From positions 283,722-347,721 of the forward strand of contig NZ_CP021914.1 in NCBI RefSeq assembly GCF_002814095.1: 64,000 nucleotides of DNA. The letters run 5' to 3'. Under the pieces are notes generated by a model. It did not search any database and was not told the DNA's origin. It saw nothing but the letters and a program-made list of their open reading frames with translations. A program made the translations under genes and the position numbers. This stretch comes from Sagittula sp. P11. GTDB taxonomy: Bacteria > Pseudomonadota > Alphaproteobacteria > Rhodobacterales > Rhodobacteraceae. Below are positions 18,208 through 26,417 of this stretch, one piece after another (positions within the stretch are counted from its first letter, which is position 1; each line of letters opens with the position of its first letter).

Positions 18208-18240
18208 CTGCCAGCCGCACCCGCAGGGGGCAGCTGGCAG
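18208..18240 (-). terminator. Hairpin between binding protein and ATPase genes
   Basis: CTGCCAGC (18208-18215) pairs with GCTGGCAG (18233-18240) in the 157-base gap between the binding-protein gene and the ATPase gene. Such stems after binding-protein genes commonly protect the upstream mRNA and lower downstream expression. No T run is seen on the minus strand. Confidence 0.4.
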
Positions 18241-18248
18241 AAGGGTGA

Positions 18249-19310
18249 TTACATCAGGAGCCAGAGATTGAACCGTTCGGTCATCTCGGCACGGTTCTCT
18301 TCCCACCAGCTTTCATCCGCCAGCACCATCTTGTCCAGGTTGGCCGGTGCGGTGGTCAGAACGGGCGCGCGCTCTTCCGAGATGTGGTCGTAAGCCGCGA
18401 GGTTGGTCGGGCCATAGGACAGATCATCGGTGAACAGCGCCTGCTGCTCGGGCCGGGCGCAGAAGGCCAGGAACTGCCGTGCGGCATCGACGTTCGGGCC
18501 GCCCTTGGGAAGGCCCCAGCCCTCGATCGAGTAAAGACCCTGGTTCCAGACCAGTTCAGCGGGCGCCCCGGCGTCGATGGCCGATTGCAGGCGGGCGTTC
18601 CAGCCGGCCACCATGTCGACCTCGCCACTCTGCAGCAGTTGCGAGGATTGCGCACCGCCGGTCCACCATACGTCGATGTGGTCCTTGATCTCGTCAAGCT
18701 TGGCAAAGGCGCGGTCCACGTCGAGCGGGTAAAGATCCTCGGGCGCGACACCGTCGGCCATCAGCGCCTGCTCCAGAGTGTCGATGGGATTGCGGCGCAG
18801 CGCGCGACGCCCGGCGAAGGTTTCCGTGTCCCAGAACTCGGCCCAGTTGGACGGACCGGCTTCCATCCTGTCGGTGTTGAACGCCGATATCGTCGCGTAG
18901 ACATCGGTGCCGAGGAAGTTCGAATGCACCGAGCCCGGCATCATGGTTTCGGCCAGCGCCGGATCGAGTTGGATGTCGTCCAGCAGATCTTCCTGTTCAA
19001 GGATCAGCCGGGCCGACAGGGTCAGGGTACAAACGTCCCAGATGTAGCTGCCGGTCTCGACGATGGACTTGAACTGCGCCGTGGGTTCCGCGTCTCGCGC
19101 CACGGAAACGATCTCGATGCCGGTCTCGGCGGTGAAGGGCTCGTAGAAGGCCTTGCTGAAGCCCGCGCTGAACGGACCGCCCGGATCGGCCACGGTCAGC
19201 GACGCGGTCTGCGCATTGGCACGGCGGCCCAGCATCGGGGCTGCCAGCGCGGCAGTGCCGATGGCCAGCATGCTGCGACGGTTCAGGCGCGATCTGTCGT
19301 TCTTGGTCAT
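18249..19310 (-). CDS. Periplasmic solute-binding protein, PotD/spermidine-putrescine type
   Basis: A 353-residue protein carries a Tat-like leader (RLNRRSMLAIGTAALAAP) ending near RANAQ. The mature part starts LTVADPGGPFSAGFSKAFYEPF, typical of extracellular solute-binding family 1/PotD-like proteins, which bind polyamines, opines or related amines. It is the first gene of the importer operon (binding protein, ATPase, fused permease, ligase, oxidoreductase). The enoyl-CoA hydratase gene lies upstream on the same strand, 112 bases away. Ligand is not predictable from sequence. Confidence 0.88.
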   Translation of the reverse strand: MTKNDRSRLNRRSMLAIGTAALAAPMLGRRANAQTASLTVADPGGPFSAGFSKAFYEPFTAETGIEIVSVARDAEPTAQFKSIVETGSYIWDVCTLTLSARLILEQEDLLDDIQLDPALAETMMPGSVHSNFLGTDVYATISAFNTDRMEAGPSNWAEFWDTETFAGRRALRRNPIDTLEQALMADGVAPEDLYPLDVDRAFAKLDEIKDHIDVWWTGGAQSSQLLQSGEVDMVAGWNARLQSAIDAGAPAELVWNQGLYSIEGWGLPKGGPNVDAARQFLAFCARPEQQALFTDDLSYGPTNLAAYDHISEERAPVLTTAPANLDKMVLADESWWEENRAEMTERFNLWLLM

Positions 19311-19422
19311 GGTGTGTACCTCTGTTGGGATGTTGGCTTGGTTTTTGCTTTATTGTCTGTGTGGCGGCGCTCGCCCGCAGGGCGGAAACCGTCGTCTTCG
19401 GGAGGATTCCTCGTGAGGCCGG

Positions 19423-20196
19423 TCAGGCCTTTGCGCGCTTGGCGAAGAATTCCTCCATCATCCGCTGAGGCTCGCCGGTGGAGTAAGCCTCCAGCTGGAT
19501 GCGGATACCGGCCTGCATGGCGTCCTCGTAGCCCGCTTGGGTCACTTCCTTGACCCGCTGACGGTTCAGACGCATCGCCACGGGAGGCTTGGATGCAAGA
19601 TCCTTTGCCAGCTCCATCGACGCGGCCATCACCTGGTCCTGGTCCACAAGGCGGCTGATCAGGCCCCAGTCATAGGCTTCCTTGGCGTCGAGCATGCGGC
19701 CGGTGAAAGTCAGGTCGATGGTGCGGGCAATGCCGATCATCTCCCGCATGACCCAGTTGCCGGTGACGGTCGGGATGCCGGACAGGATTTCTGGCTGGCC
19801 CATGCGCACGCCGGGGTGGGCGACACGAAGGTCACACAGCAGCGCCACCTGGAAGGCCGAGCCCGCCGCCACGCCATTGAGCGCCGCGACGATGGGCTTG
19901 GAGCTGTCGCGCAGGCAGGCATAGAGCTTCTTCCATTCGCCCATCCAGCTTTCGGCCCGGTCTGCGTCGAAGGTCTTGCTCTCGCCCAGATCCTGCCCCG
20001 CGCCGAACGCCCGGTCGCCGGCTCCTGTCAGGATGATGGCACGCACCTCGTCATCCGCTTCTGCAGCCACGAAGGCGTCGATGAGCATGTCACGCATGGA
20101 GGTGTTCCACGCATTCATCTTCTCGGGACGGTTCAACGTGATTGTCAGAACGTTGGCGGTTTTTTCGGTAAGAATGAAGTTGTCCATAGCATCCAT
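19423..20196 (-). CDS. Enoyl-CoA hydratase/isomerase family protein (second copy)
   Basis: This 257-residue crotonase-fold protein has NRPEKMNAWN near the N-terminus and oxyanion-hole segments AFGAGQDLGESK and NGVAAGSAFQVALLCDLR. Two in-frame starts are possible (20196 and 20187). Neither has a clear ribosome-binding site, and I use the longer. It lies head to head with an IclR regulator and upstream of the ABC importer operon. With the ligase at 13648-15171 it makes a CoA-ester pathway parallel to the ligase/hydratase pair at 2158-4546. Confidence 0.87.
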   Translation of the reverse strand: MDAMDNFILTEKTANVLTITLNRPEKMNAWNTSMRDMLIDAFVAAEADDEVRAIILTGAGDRAFGAGQDLGESKTFDADRAESWMGEWKKLYACLRDSSKPIVAALNGVAAGSAFQVALLCDLRVAHPGVRMGQPEILSGIPTVTGNWVMREMIGIARTIDLTFTGRMLDAKEAYDWGLISRLVDQDQVMAASMELAKDLASKPPVAMRLNRQRVKEVTQAGYEDAMQAGIRIQLEAYSTGEPQRMMEEFFAKRAKA

Positions 20197-20216
20197 TGCA
20201 TTGTGATAGTTACTAT
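20195..20216. promoter_or_regulatory. Candidate operator between enoyl-CoA hydratase and IclR copy 3
   Basis: The divergent gap 20197-20351 contains the perfect 11-base palindrome ATAGT-T-ACTAT at 20206-20216. Directly beside it is an ATTGCATTG half-site (20195-20203) like those found at 1038-1050 and 21276-21288. The position at the hydratase start fits autoregulation by the IclR protein. No promoter elements could be fixed with confidence. Confidence 0.4.
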
Positions 20217-20351
20217 TGGATAAAAATGACAGCAGGCATGTTTGTCAATCGTCTTGTGGCTCTCGGTTGAAATTCCTGTCTGTGTTACCGAAGACAGTGC
20301 GGTGCATTCTCAGGGTGTCTGCATGCGACCAAGGCGGGATCGAAGGACAAG

Positions 20352-21140
20352 ATGGTGTCAGAACAAAACAAGAAGCCGGCGAAGCGGGCAGACCCCCTCA
20401 TGGTGCAGTCAGTTGCCAAGGCCTTTCGCGTGCTCGAAGCCTTCAACGGCCAGCATCCGCAGATGACGCTCTCCGACATTGCCGAACAGACCGGCCTTGA
20501 CCTGAGCGGGGCGCAACGCTTTGCGCACACTCTGGAAACGCTGGGCTATCTCGAGAAGGACACGCGCACGCGGCAGTTTCAGCTGTCGGTCAAGACGCTG
20601 GATCTGGCCCATCATTTCACCCGCACGTCACGCCTCGTGGACCGGGCGATGCCGGTCCTGCAGTACCTCAGCAAGGAAACCGAGGAGACGGTGAACCTCA
20701 CCGTTCTGGACGGGACCGAGATCGTCTTCATCTCGCGCTTTCTCAGCCGTCACGTGCTTCACACGGATGTGACCATCGGCACCCGTCTGCCCGCCTATTG
20801 CATGGCACCGGGGCGGGCGATGCTCTCACGGTTGCCGCCCGAAAAGGTGGCGGCGATTCTGGATGCCTCGGACATACGCGCTCACACCCGGAACACCGTG
20901 ACGGACGTCGACAGGCTCAAGGAGATCATCGAAGAGACGCGTCTGAAGGGCTATGCCTGCGCGTTCGAAGAGGTCTACCACGCCGATGCTTCGATCGCGG
21001 CACCGATCCTCGGCGCCCAGGGGCAGGTGATCGGCTCGGTTTCGCTTGCGGTCTCGACCCTTCGTTACACGCCCGAACAGCTCGAAGCGTCCTTCGCCGC
21101 GATGATCCTCGCGGCCGGGAGGTCGATCTCCTTCTCCTGA
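20352..21140 (+). CDS. IclR-family transcriptional regulator (copy 3)
   Basis: A 262-residue IclR protein. The helix-turn-helix segment IAEQTGLDLSGAQRFAHTLETLGYLEKD lies at about residues 37-65 (core motif SGAQRFAHTLE) and the effector domain fills the rest. The recognition helix shares the AQR core with the other two IclR copies. It is divergent from the enoyl-CoA hydratase and followed by the dehydrogenase trio at 21281. It may control both the ABC importer/ligase operon and the dehydrogenase genes. Confidence 0.92.
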   Translation: MVSEQNKKPAKRADPLMVQSVAKAFRVLEAFNGQHPQMTLSDIAEQTGLDLSGAQRFAHTLETLGYLEKDTRTRQFQLSVKTLDLAHHFTRTSRLVDRAMPVLQYLSKETEETVNLTVLDGTEIVFISRFLSRHVLHTDVTIGTRLPAYCMAPGRAMLSRLPPEKVAAILDASDIRAHTRNTVTDVDRLKEIIEETRLKGYACAFEEVYHADASIAAPILGAQGQVIGSVSLAVSTLRYTPEQLEASFAAMILAAGRSISFS

Positions 21141-21275
21141 CGATCCGGGCCCCGGAGACACCAAGCAATCCTCCGACGAGCCAGCCGTTTTGAAGAATCC
21201 GCCCGATAAGCAGGGCCGGAAACGTTGAGGCTTGACGCAGGACCAGTTGTGGCCCCTCATATTGCCATAAATCAT

Positions 21276-21288
21276 ATTGCATGGTAAT
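21276..21288. promoter_or_regulatory. ATTGC-N3-GTAAT element at the start of the dehydrogenase operon
   Basis: ATTGC-ATG-GTAAT is a near-palindrome (one mismatch) matching the spacing of ATTGC-TAT-GCAAT at 1038-1050. It sits over the first possible start codon of the iron-sulfur subunit. A wider inverted repeat joins ATTGCCAT (21261-21268) and ATGGTAAT (21281-21288). If it is an operator, translation probably starts at the second ATG (21293). Confidence 0.3.
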
Positions 21289-21592
21289 ACTCATGGCGGA
21301 CTCGCTCCTTCATCCCATCGACGCCGACGCGCCGCGTCCGCTGCGTTTTGAATTCGACGGTGCCGAGATCACCGCGCGGCTCGACGACACCGTGCTGGCT
21401 GCGGTGCTGGCTACGCAGCCGGAGTGCGGCGTCAACGAATTCGACGGGGGCGCCCGCGCCGGTTTCTGTCTGATGGGCAGCTGCCAGGAATGCACCATGT
21501 GGGACGATCAAGGCCGACGCCTGCGCGGCTGCATGACGGTCGCCCGCGATGGCCTGCGCCTGCGCTCGCGCCCATACGACGAGGCCGAATGA
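21281..21592 (+). CDS. Small [2Fe-2S] subunit of an amino-acid/opine dehydrogenase (HcnA-like)
   Basis: A 103-residue ferredoxin-like protein with the cluster ligands in GFCLMGSCQEC and a later GCM, giving the C-x4-C-x2-C...C pattern of plant-type [2Fe-2S] proteins. Small subunits like this occur in HcnABC, opine oxidases and D-hydroxyproline dehydrogenases, where they pass electrons from two flavoproteins. ATG codons at 21281 and 21293 are both possible and neither has a clear ribosome-binding site. One base separates its stop from the ATG of the next subunit. Confidence 0.82.
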   Translation: MVILMADSLLHPIDADAPRPLRFEFDGAEITARLDDTVLAAVLATQPECGVNEFDGGARAGFCLMGSCQECTMWDDQGRRLRGCMTVARDGLRLRSRPYDEAE

Positions 21593-21593
21593 C

Positions 21594-22973
21594 ATGCAGG
21601 GGGAAACGAAGATCGTTATCGTCGGCGCCGGACCGGCAGGGCTCGCGGCAGCGCGGCGGCTCGTCGAGGCCGGTCTGAGGCCCATCGTTCTGGAGGAGAG
21701 CGCCCACCCCGGCGGGCAGGGCACCCGCCGCTTGTCGCCCCTGACCTCGCGCCACCGCGCCGCGCTCTTCGGAAAGTCGGCCGAGACCATCGCGCGCCGC
21801 GAAGAGGCCGAGGATGCGGTGCTGCAGCATTGCGATTTCCGAACCGGCACTTTGGCATGGGCCTGCCATGACAATCGGCTGGAGCTGCTTGGCCCGGACG
21901 GTTTCGACAGTATCGCCTATTCCCATCTCGTCATCGCGGTTGGCGCGACCGACCGGCTGATGCCCTTGCCCGGCTGGACCCTGCCGGGTGTCTTCACCCT
22001 CGGTGGGGCACAGGTGGCGCTGAAACGCCATGCCAGCTTCATCGGGCGAAAGGTGATCTTCGCCGGGTCGTCGCCGCTGCTGTACCTTGCGGCAGCGCAG
22101 TACCTGCGGCTTGGGCACCGCGATCTGACCGTGCTCGACACGACGCCCATCTCGGGGAAGGCCCGGGCTTTCCCGGCCATGCTCCGCCACGCGCCGCGCA
22201 ATGCGCTGCGAGGACTTTCCCTGATCGCCGAGCTGTGGCGCGGCGGTGTCAGCATGCGTTCGGGCGTGCGGCTGGAAGCGATCGAGGGCGACACCCGCGT
22301 CAAGCTGCTGCGCTACACGACCGCCCGCGGCCGGGCCGGGACCGCCGAGGCGGACGCAGTGGCCCTGGGCCACGGATTGCGCGCAGAGACCCAACTCGCC
22401 GAGCTGGCCGGAGCAACCTTCGCGTTCGATCCGGACTTGCGGCAATGGTTCCCCTGCACCGACGCGGCGGGCCGCGCGGGCGAGCGGCTCTGGCTGGCGG
22501 GGGACAGCGCCCGTACCGGCGGCGCCGAAGCTGCCGATGCCGCCGGGAGCCTTGCAGCGCAGAGCCTTCTGGAAAGTCTCGGCCATCCGGTCCGGAGCGT
22601 CGTGATGAGGCGCGACAGGCGCCGCCTGGCCGCGCAGCAGGCATTCCAGCGCGCCATGACAGGCGCTTTCCGCTGGCCTGCCGAGCAAGCCACCGCACTT
22701 GCCGATGACGTTCTGGTCTGCCGGTGTGAACGGGTCACCGCCGGCGAGATCCGAGCCGCCCTGAACGAGCCCTCCTGCCCGACCGAGGTGAACCGGGTGA
22801 AATCCGTGACCCGCTGCGGGATGGGCCGCTGCCAGGGCCGGTTCTGCGGACAGGCCCTTGGCGAGATTGTTGCAGCCGCCACCAAAAGTCCGCCCGGACG
22901 GCTGCGCGCGCAGGCTCCGGTCCGCCCCATCCCGCTGGTCTTCGACCCCAAAGCGCGGGGGGAAGACGCATGA
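21594..22973 (+). CDS. FAD/NAD(P)-binding subunit of amino-acid dehydrogenase (HcnB/OoxA-like) with C-terminal [2Fe-2S] site
   Basis: A 459-residue flavoprotein opens with the dinucleotide-binding motif IVIVGAGPAGLAAARRL. A second nucleotide-binding region follows near IFAGSSPLLYLAAAQ. Around residue 375 it has a bacterioferritin-associated-ferredoxin-like cluster motif, CRCERVT followed by RCGMGRCQGRFCG. This order is typical of the HcnB/OoxA/LhpF-like subunit. The start at 21594 is one base after the small subunit stop, and its stop overlaps the next start by 4 bases. The complex would oxidise an imino or amino acid such as hydroxyproline or an opine. Confidence 0.88.
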   Translation: MQGETKIVIVGAGPAGLAAARRLVEAGLRPIVLEESAHPGGQGTRRLSPLTSRHRAALFGKSAETIARREEAEDAVLQHCDFRTGTLAWACHDNRLELLGPDGFDSIAYSHLVIAVGATDRLMPLPGWTLPGVFTLGGAQVALKRHASFIGRKVIFAGSSPLLYLAAAQYLRLGHRDLTVLDTTPISGKARAFPAMLRHAPRNALRGLSLIAELWRGGVSMRSGVRLEAIEGDTRVKLLRYTTARGRAGTAEADAVALGHGLRAETQLAELAGATFAFDPDLRQWFPCTDAAGRAGERLWLAGDSARTGGAEAADAAGSLAAQSLLESLGHPVRSVVMRRDRRRLAAQQAFQRAMTGAFRWPAEQATALADDVLVCRCERVTAGEIRAALNEPSCPTEVNRVKSVTRCGMGRCQGRFCGQALGEIVAAATKSPPGRLRAQAPVRPIPLVFDPKARGEDA

Positions 22974-24130
22974 ACCGGCGCCTGAAATGCGACGTAATCG
23001 TGATTGGCGGCGGTCTCTTCGGCGCCTTCACCGGGCTCTTCCTCGCGCGCGCGGGACTGAGTGTCGCGCTGCTCGAGAAGGGTCAGATCGGGGCGCAGGC
23101 CTCCGCCACAAATTTCGGGAACCTGCGGCTGCACGGACGATCCGCACGCCAGTACCCGCTGTCGATCCGCGCACAGGAGCTTTGGGAGGCTTATGGCACC
23201 CTCACTGGCGAGGGTTGCGAGATCGAGCGCACCGGGCATCTCTATTTCGCCCACGGCGAACGCGGCGAGATCCAGCTGCGCAAGGACGTAGAGACCGCAA
23301 CGCGCTTCGGCGTCGAGTCGCAATTGCTTAAGAAAGATGCCCTTCACGCCCGGTTCGGCTTCCTGTCGCGCCACATCCGCCTTGCGGCGTTCAGTCCGCG
23401 CAGCGCTGTGGCCAATCCCCGTCTCAGCACGCCGCCCGTGACCCGGGCGCTGGCCCGGGCGGGCGGCACCGTGATCGAAGGCTGCGAGGTTGCGGGCTTT
23501 GACAGCACCGCCACGGGGTTCGCGGTCACCAGCACGGATGGCAGGTGTTTCGAAGCGCCAAGGCTCGTCAACGCCGCGGGGGCCTGGGCCGGCAAGCTCG
23601 CCCAGCAGGCCGGAGAACCCGTGCCGATGTTCAGCGCCGGCCCGCCGCAATTCGTCACCGAGCCCCTGCCGCACCGACTGCACCCGTCGGTGCATATGGT
23701 GGAGGGCGATGTCATCGTGCGTCAGATCCCGCGCGGCAACATCATCTTCTCGGGCTACCCGCGCACCCGTTCGCTGCCCTCGGGCGAGTTCACCTACGTG
23801 CCGCCAGCCAAGACACTGCGAGGGATGCGCACGCTCGTCGAATGCATCCCCATGCTGGCGCGGGCAGAGATCATCCGCGTCTGGTCCGGGGTCGAGGGTT
23901 ATCTGCCCGACATGCTCCCGGTGATTGGCGCCAGCACCACCACTCCGGGCCTGTTCCATGCCTTCGGCGGCAGCGGCGGCGGGTTCCAGATTGCTCCGGC
24001 GGTCGGCGAATGCCTCGCCGCGCTGGTGCGGGGCGAGGCCTCAAAGGTCGACATCTCGGGCTACGGCATCGACCGCTTTACCGAGGGCTCCGAAGTCTCG
24101 GAAAAGATTCACTTGGAGTTCGACCAGTAG
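22970..24130 (+). CDS. FAD-dependent oxidoreductase (DadA/HcnC/OoxB-like catalytic subunit)
   Basis: A 386-residue D-amino-acid-oxidase-fold protein with the FAD motif VIVIGGGLFGAFTGLFLARAG at residues 9-29 and the C-terminal GGSGGGFQIAPAVGE loop that closes on FAD. It is the third subunit of the dehydrogenase trio and overlaps the preceding gene by 4 bases (ATGA). Catalytic subunits of this family oxidise the C-N bond of proline derivatives, opines or glycine. No racemase, dehydratase or semialdehyde dehydrogenase of the hydroxyproline pathway is next to it, so the substrate stays open. Confidence 0.88.
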   Translation: MNRRLKCDVIVIGGGLFGAFTGLFLARAGLSVALLEKGQIGAQASATNFGNLRLHGRSARQYPLSIRAQELWEAYGTLTGEGCEIERTGHLYFAHGERGEIQLRKDVETATRFGVESQLLKKDALHARFGFLSRHIRLAAFSPRSAVANPRLSTPPVTRALARAGGTVIEGCEVAGFDSTATGFAVTSTDGRCFEAPRLVNAAGAWAGKLAQQAGEPVPMFSAGPPQFVTEPLPHRLHPSVHMVEGDVIVRQIPRGNIIFSGYPRTRSLPSGEFTYVPPAKTLRGMRTLVECIPMLARAEIIRVWSGVEGYLPDMLPVIGASTTTPGLFHAFGGSGGGFQIAPAVGECLAALVRGEASKVDISGYGIDRFTEGSEVSEKIHLEFDQ

Positions 24131-24258
24131 GCATTTGCGGACCCGCCTTCTTTGGGCGTGTGGCGTCCGATTCCGAGGCGGGGATGGGCGCGTAACCTCT
24201 TGCGCGATGGCGCTCGACAGCCGACAAGTTGATCTCTGGCATCTGCCCGCCCGCCCAA

Positions 24259-25509
24259 TCAGCCCAGACAACCGGTGACGCGGGGCGGCTTCGCCAGTGC
24301 TGTCCGGCAAGCCCGCAGATCCGTCATGAATCCGGTCAGCGGCTGTGGCGCCCGGGGCGCGTCGGTGATCCCCTTGATGACGAACAGGTTAAAACCGACG
24401 GGAGGCGTGATCATCGCCAGTTCGAGGTTGATTATCAGAAGCACACCGTACCAGACGAGGTCGATGTCCAGCGCGTGCATCGTCGGCAACAGGATTGGCG
24501 TAGTGATCAGAATGATTGCGATGGAATCAAAGAACATGCCCATGACGAAGATCAGCGCCATGACCACGAGGATGAAGGCCAGCAGAGATAGGCCGAGCGC
24601 GGCAACAGCCTCCGTCACGCCGACCGGCAGGCGGATGATGGTGATGGCATGGCCGAGCATCGCCGCCCCCGCGATGATCATGGAGACCATCATCGAGGTC
24701 CGCATCGTGGCATAAGCGCAGTCCCAGATCATGCGTGGTGTGAGGGTGCGATAGGCCAGCGCCGCAACGAGTAGTGCGTAGAGGCACCCGGCGGCGGCGG
24801 CTTCGGAAGCGGTGAAGACACCCGCGTATATGCCGCCCATGATGATCGGCGGGGTCAGCACGGCCCAGATCGACTTGCGCAGCGCCAGCATCACGGCGCC
24901 CCATCCCGACCAGGATGTATGTTCGCGTGTGCCGCCGTTCCACATGCAGTAGATAGAGAACATGATCGCCAGCATCAGGCCGGGCAGGATACCGGCGAGG
25001 AACAGCGCGCCGATGGAAGCGTCCGAGACGATGGCATAGAGGATCATCGGGGCCGAAGGGGGAATGAGAATGCCCAGGGTTCCACCCGCGGCGATCACCC
25101 CCAGCGCCTCGCGTTCCGGATAGCCATAGCGCTTCATTTGCGGGATGGCGCTGGAGCCAATCGACAGGGCCGTGGCCACTGACGATCCGGAAATCGCGGC
25201 GAAGATCGTGCAGGACAGCACCGTCGCCACCCCGAGGCCGCCCCGGATGTGGCCGATCACCGTGTTTGCCATGACGTAGAGATCGTCGATGACCTTCGGT
25301 TTGATCATGATCTGCGCCATGAAGGCGAAGAGCGGGATGGTCATCAGCACAGGTTTGGACAGGTGCGCCATGACGGTGTCGGAGATCGGGCCGATATGGC
25401 CCTCGAAGATCAGCAGGATCGCCGTGGCCGTCAGCCCCAGCGCGGCAAAGATCGGCATTCCGGTCAGGAGCAGCAGGATCAGCCCGCCGAAGACTAAAAG
25501 GATGGTCAT
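24259..25509 (-). CDS. dctM: TRAP transporter large permease DctM with abnormal C-terminus
   Basis: A 416-residue DctM protein starts at 25509 (MTILLVFGGLILLLL) and has the family segments AAISGSSVATALSIGS, GTLGILIPPSAPMILYA and PPVGFNLFVIKGIT. After that last phrase (about 24345) the sequence becomes hydrophilic (TDAPRAPQPLTG then a run of basic residues). The final transmembrane helix of about 40 residues expected in DctM is missing. The gene appears truncated by a rearrangement and is probably inactive. The start overlaps the stop of the DctQ-containing chimera by 4 bases, the normal TRAP arrangement. Confidence 0.85.
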   Translation of the reverse strand: MTILLVFGGLILLLLTGMPIFAALGLTATAILLIFEGHIGPISDTVMAHLSKPVLMTIPLFAFMAQIMIKPKVIDDLYVMANTVIGHIRGGLGVATVLSCTIFAAISGSSVATALSIGSSAIPQMKRYGYPEREALGVIAAGGTLGILIPPSAPMILYAIVSDASIGALFLAGILPGLMLAIMFSIYCMWNGGTREHTSWSGWGAVMLALRKSIWAVLTPPIIMGGIYAGVFTASEAAAAGCLYALLVAALAYRTLTPRMIWDCAYATMRTSMMVSMIIAGAAMLGHAITIIRLPVGVTEAVAALGLSLLAFILVVMALIFVMGMFFDSIAIILITTPILLPTMHALDIDLVWYGVLLIINLELAMITPPVGFNLFVIKGITDAPRAPQPLTGFMTDLRACRTALAKPPRVTGCLG

Positions 25510-26417
25510 TGGCTCCGCCCAGCGAGGGTGTCGAGGATGCGCGTGAGCGCGACGAGGACCAGCATCGCCGCCGCAAGCATCAGCGGCGCCTGGGGGATCC
25601 AGCCCGGGATTTCGAGGTGTCCGGTGGTGTAGCTGCCGAACATGCGGAAGAATTCCACCGCTTCCCACGTGGACAGAAACAGGACGCCGGAGAGCACCAG
25701 AACGGCGAGGGCGGCAAACACCCGTTGTACCGCGCGGGAAGGGCCGCGCAGGCGGTCGGTCAGCAGGTCGATGGCGATGTGATCGCCCCGCCGGTAGGCT
25801 TCCGCCACCCCGCAGGAAATCATCGCCACCAACGCCCAGCCGGTCACCTCGTCGGACCACAGAAGCGGGCTGTCAGGACGTAGCGCATGAAAACCGCGAC
25901 GACGCTCCACCATCCGCATCACGTCATCGCCGGACACATCACCCACGATCGAACAGCCAAAGGCCGTGGCGATCCCGGCGTTGATGATTGTGCCCTTGCC
26001 CGTCTCGTCACGCAGCCGCGCCACGTCGGCGATGGCCGACAGGCTCTGTTCCTGCGTAAGGCGCACGTTGGCCTCGTTGTGCGCGGCGCTTGCGGAAATC
26101 ACCACGGTGATTTCCGGCACATCGCTTGCCAGCGCATCCACTGCGCCCCGCTTGTTCATCGCCAACGCAACGCCATGGCCCCCCTGCGCCGCCACGGCGC
26201 CGATGACCTCGCGCACATCGGCAAAGCGCGGCACCTTGTCGGCGGAAAGAAAACTCCCCGTCTCGAAATAGCGCACACCTGCGGCCGCGCCCCGCGTGAC
26301 CCACTCCAGCTTCTGTGTCGTCGTGGGCCAGGTTTTCGGCATTTGCAGACCGTCGCGCAGGCCGACCTCGCGCAAGGCGATCCGATCCTCCGGGTAGGCC
26401 GCAAGGACGCGGGTCAT
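25506..26417 (-). CDS. In-frame chimera: N-terminal half of HMG-CoA lyase joined to C-terminal part of TRAP small permease DctQ
   Basis: This 303-residue frame is two unrelated genes. Residues 1-165 are HMG-CoA lyase-like: LREVGLRDGLQ carries the metal and catalytic Arg/Asp motif, and AFGCSIVGDVSGDDVMRM matches the middle of the family. The lyase's later His-containing metal site and catalytic Cys loop are absent. From about residue 178 (PLLWSDEVTGWALVAM) it is DctQ, with three hydrophobic segments to the end. At the seam (about 25872-25910) another frame reads VVAVFMRYVL, typical of DctQ, so a deletion plus a one-base loss best explains it. Neither half can be fully functional. Its stop overlaps dctM by 4 bases. 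Confidence 0.8.
   Translation of the reverse strand: MTRVLAAYPEDRIALREVGLRDGLQMPKTWPTTTQKLEWVTRGAAAGVRYFETGSFLSADKVPRFADVREVIGAVAAQGGHGVALAMNKRGAVDALASDVPEITVVISASAAHNEANVRLTQEQSLSAIADVARLRDETGKGTIINAGIATAFGCSIVGDVSGDDVMRMVERRRGFHALRPDSPLLWSDEVTGWALVAMISCGVAEAYRRGDHIAIDLLTDRLRGPSRAVQRVFAALAVLVLSGVLFLSTWEAVEFFRMFGSYTTGHLEIPGWIPQAPLMLAAAMLVLVALTRILDTLAGRSQ

Noticed and set aside
19423..24130. CRISPR arrays or tandem repeats
   Set aside because: I looked for regularly spaced repeats across the window and found none. The short inverted repeats are isolated.
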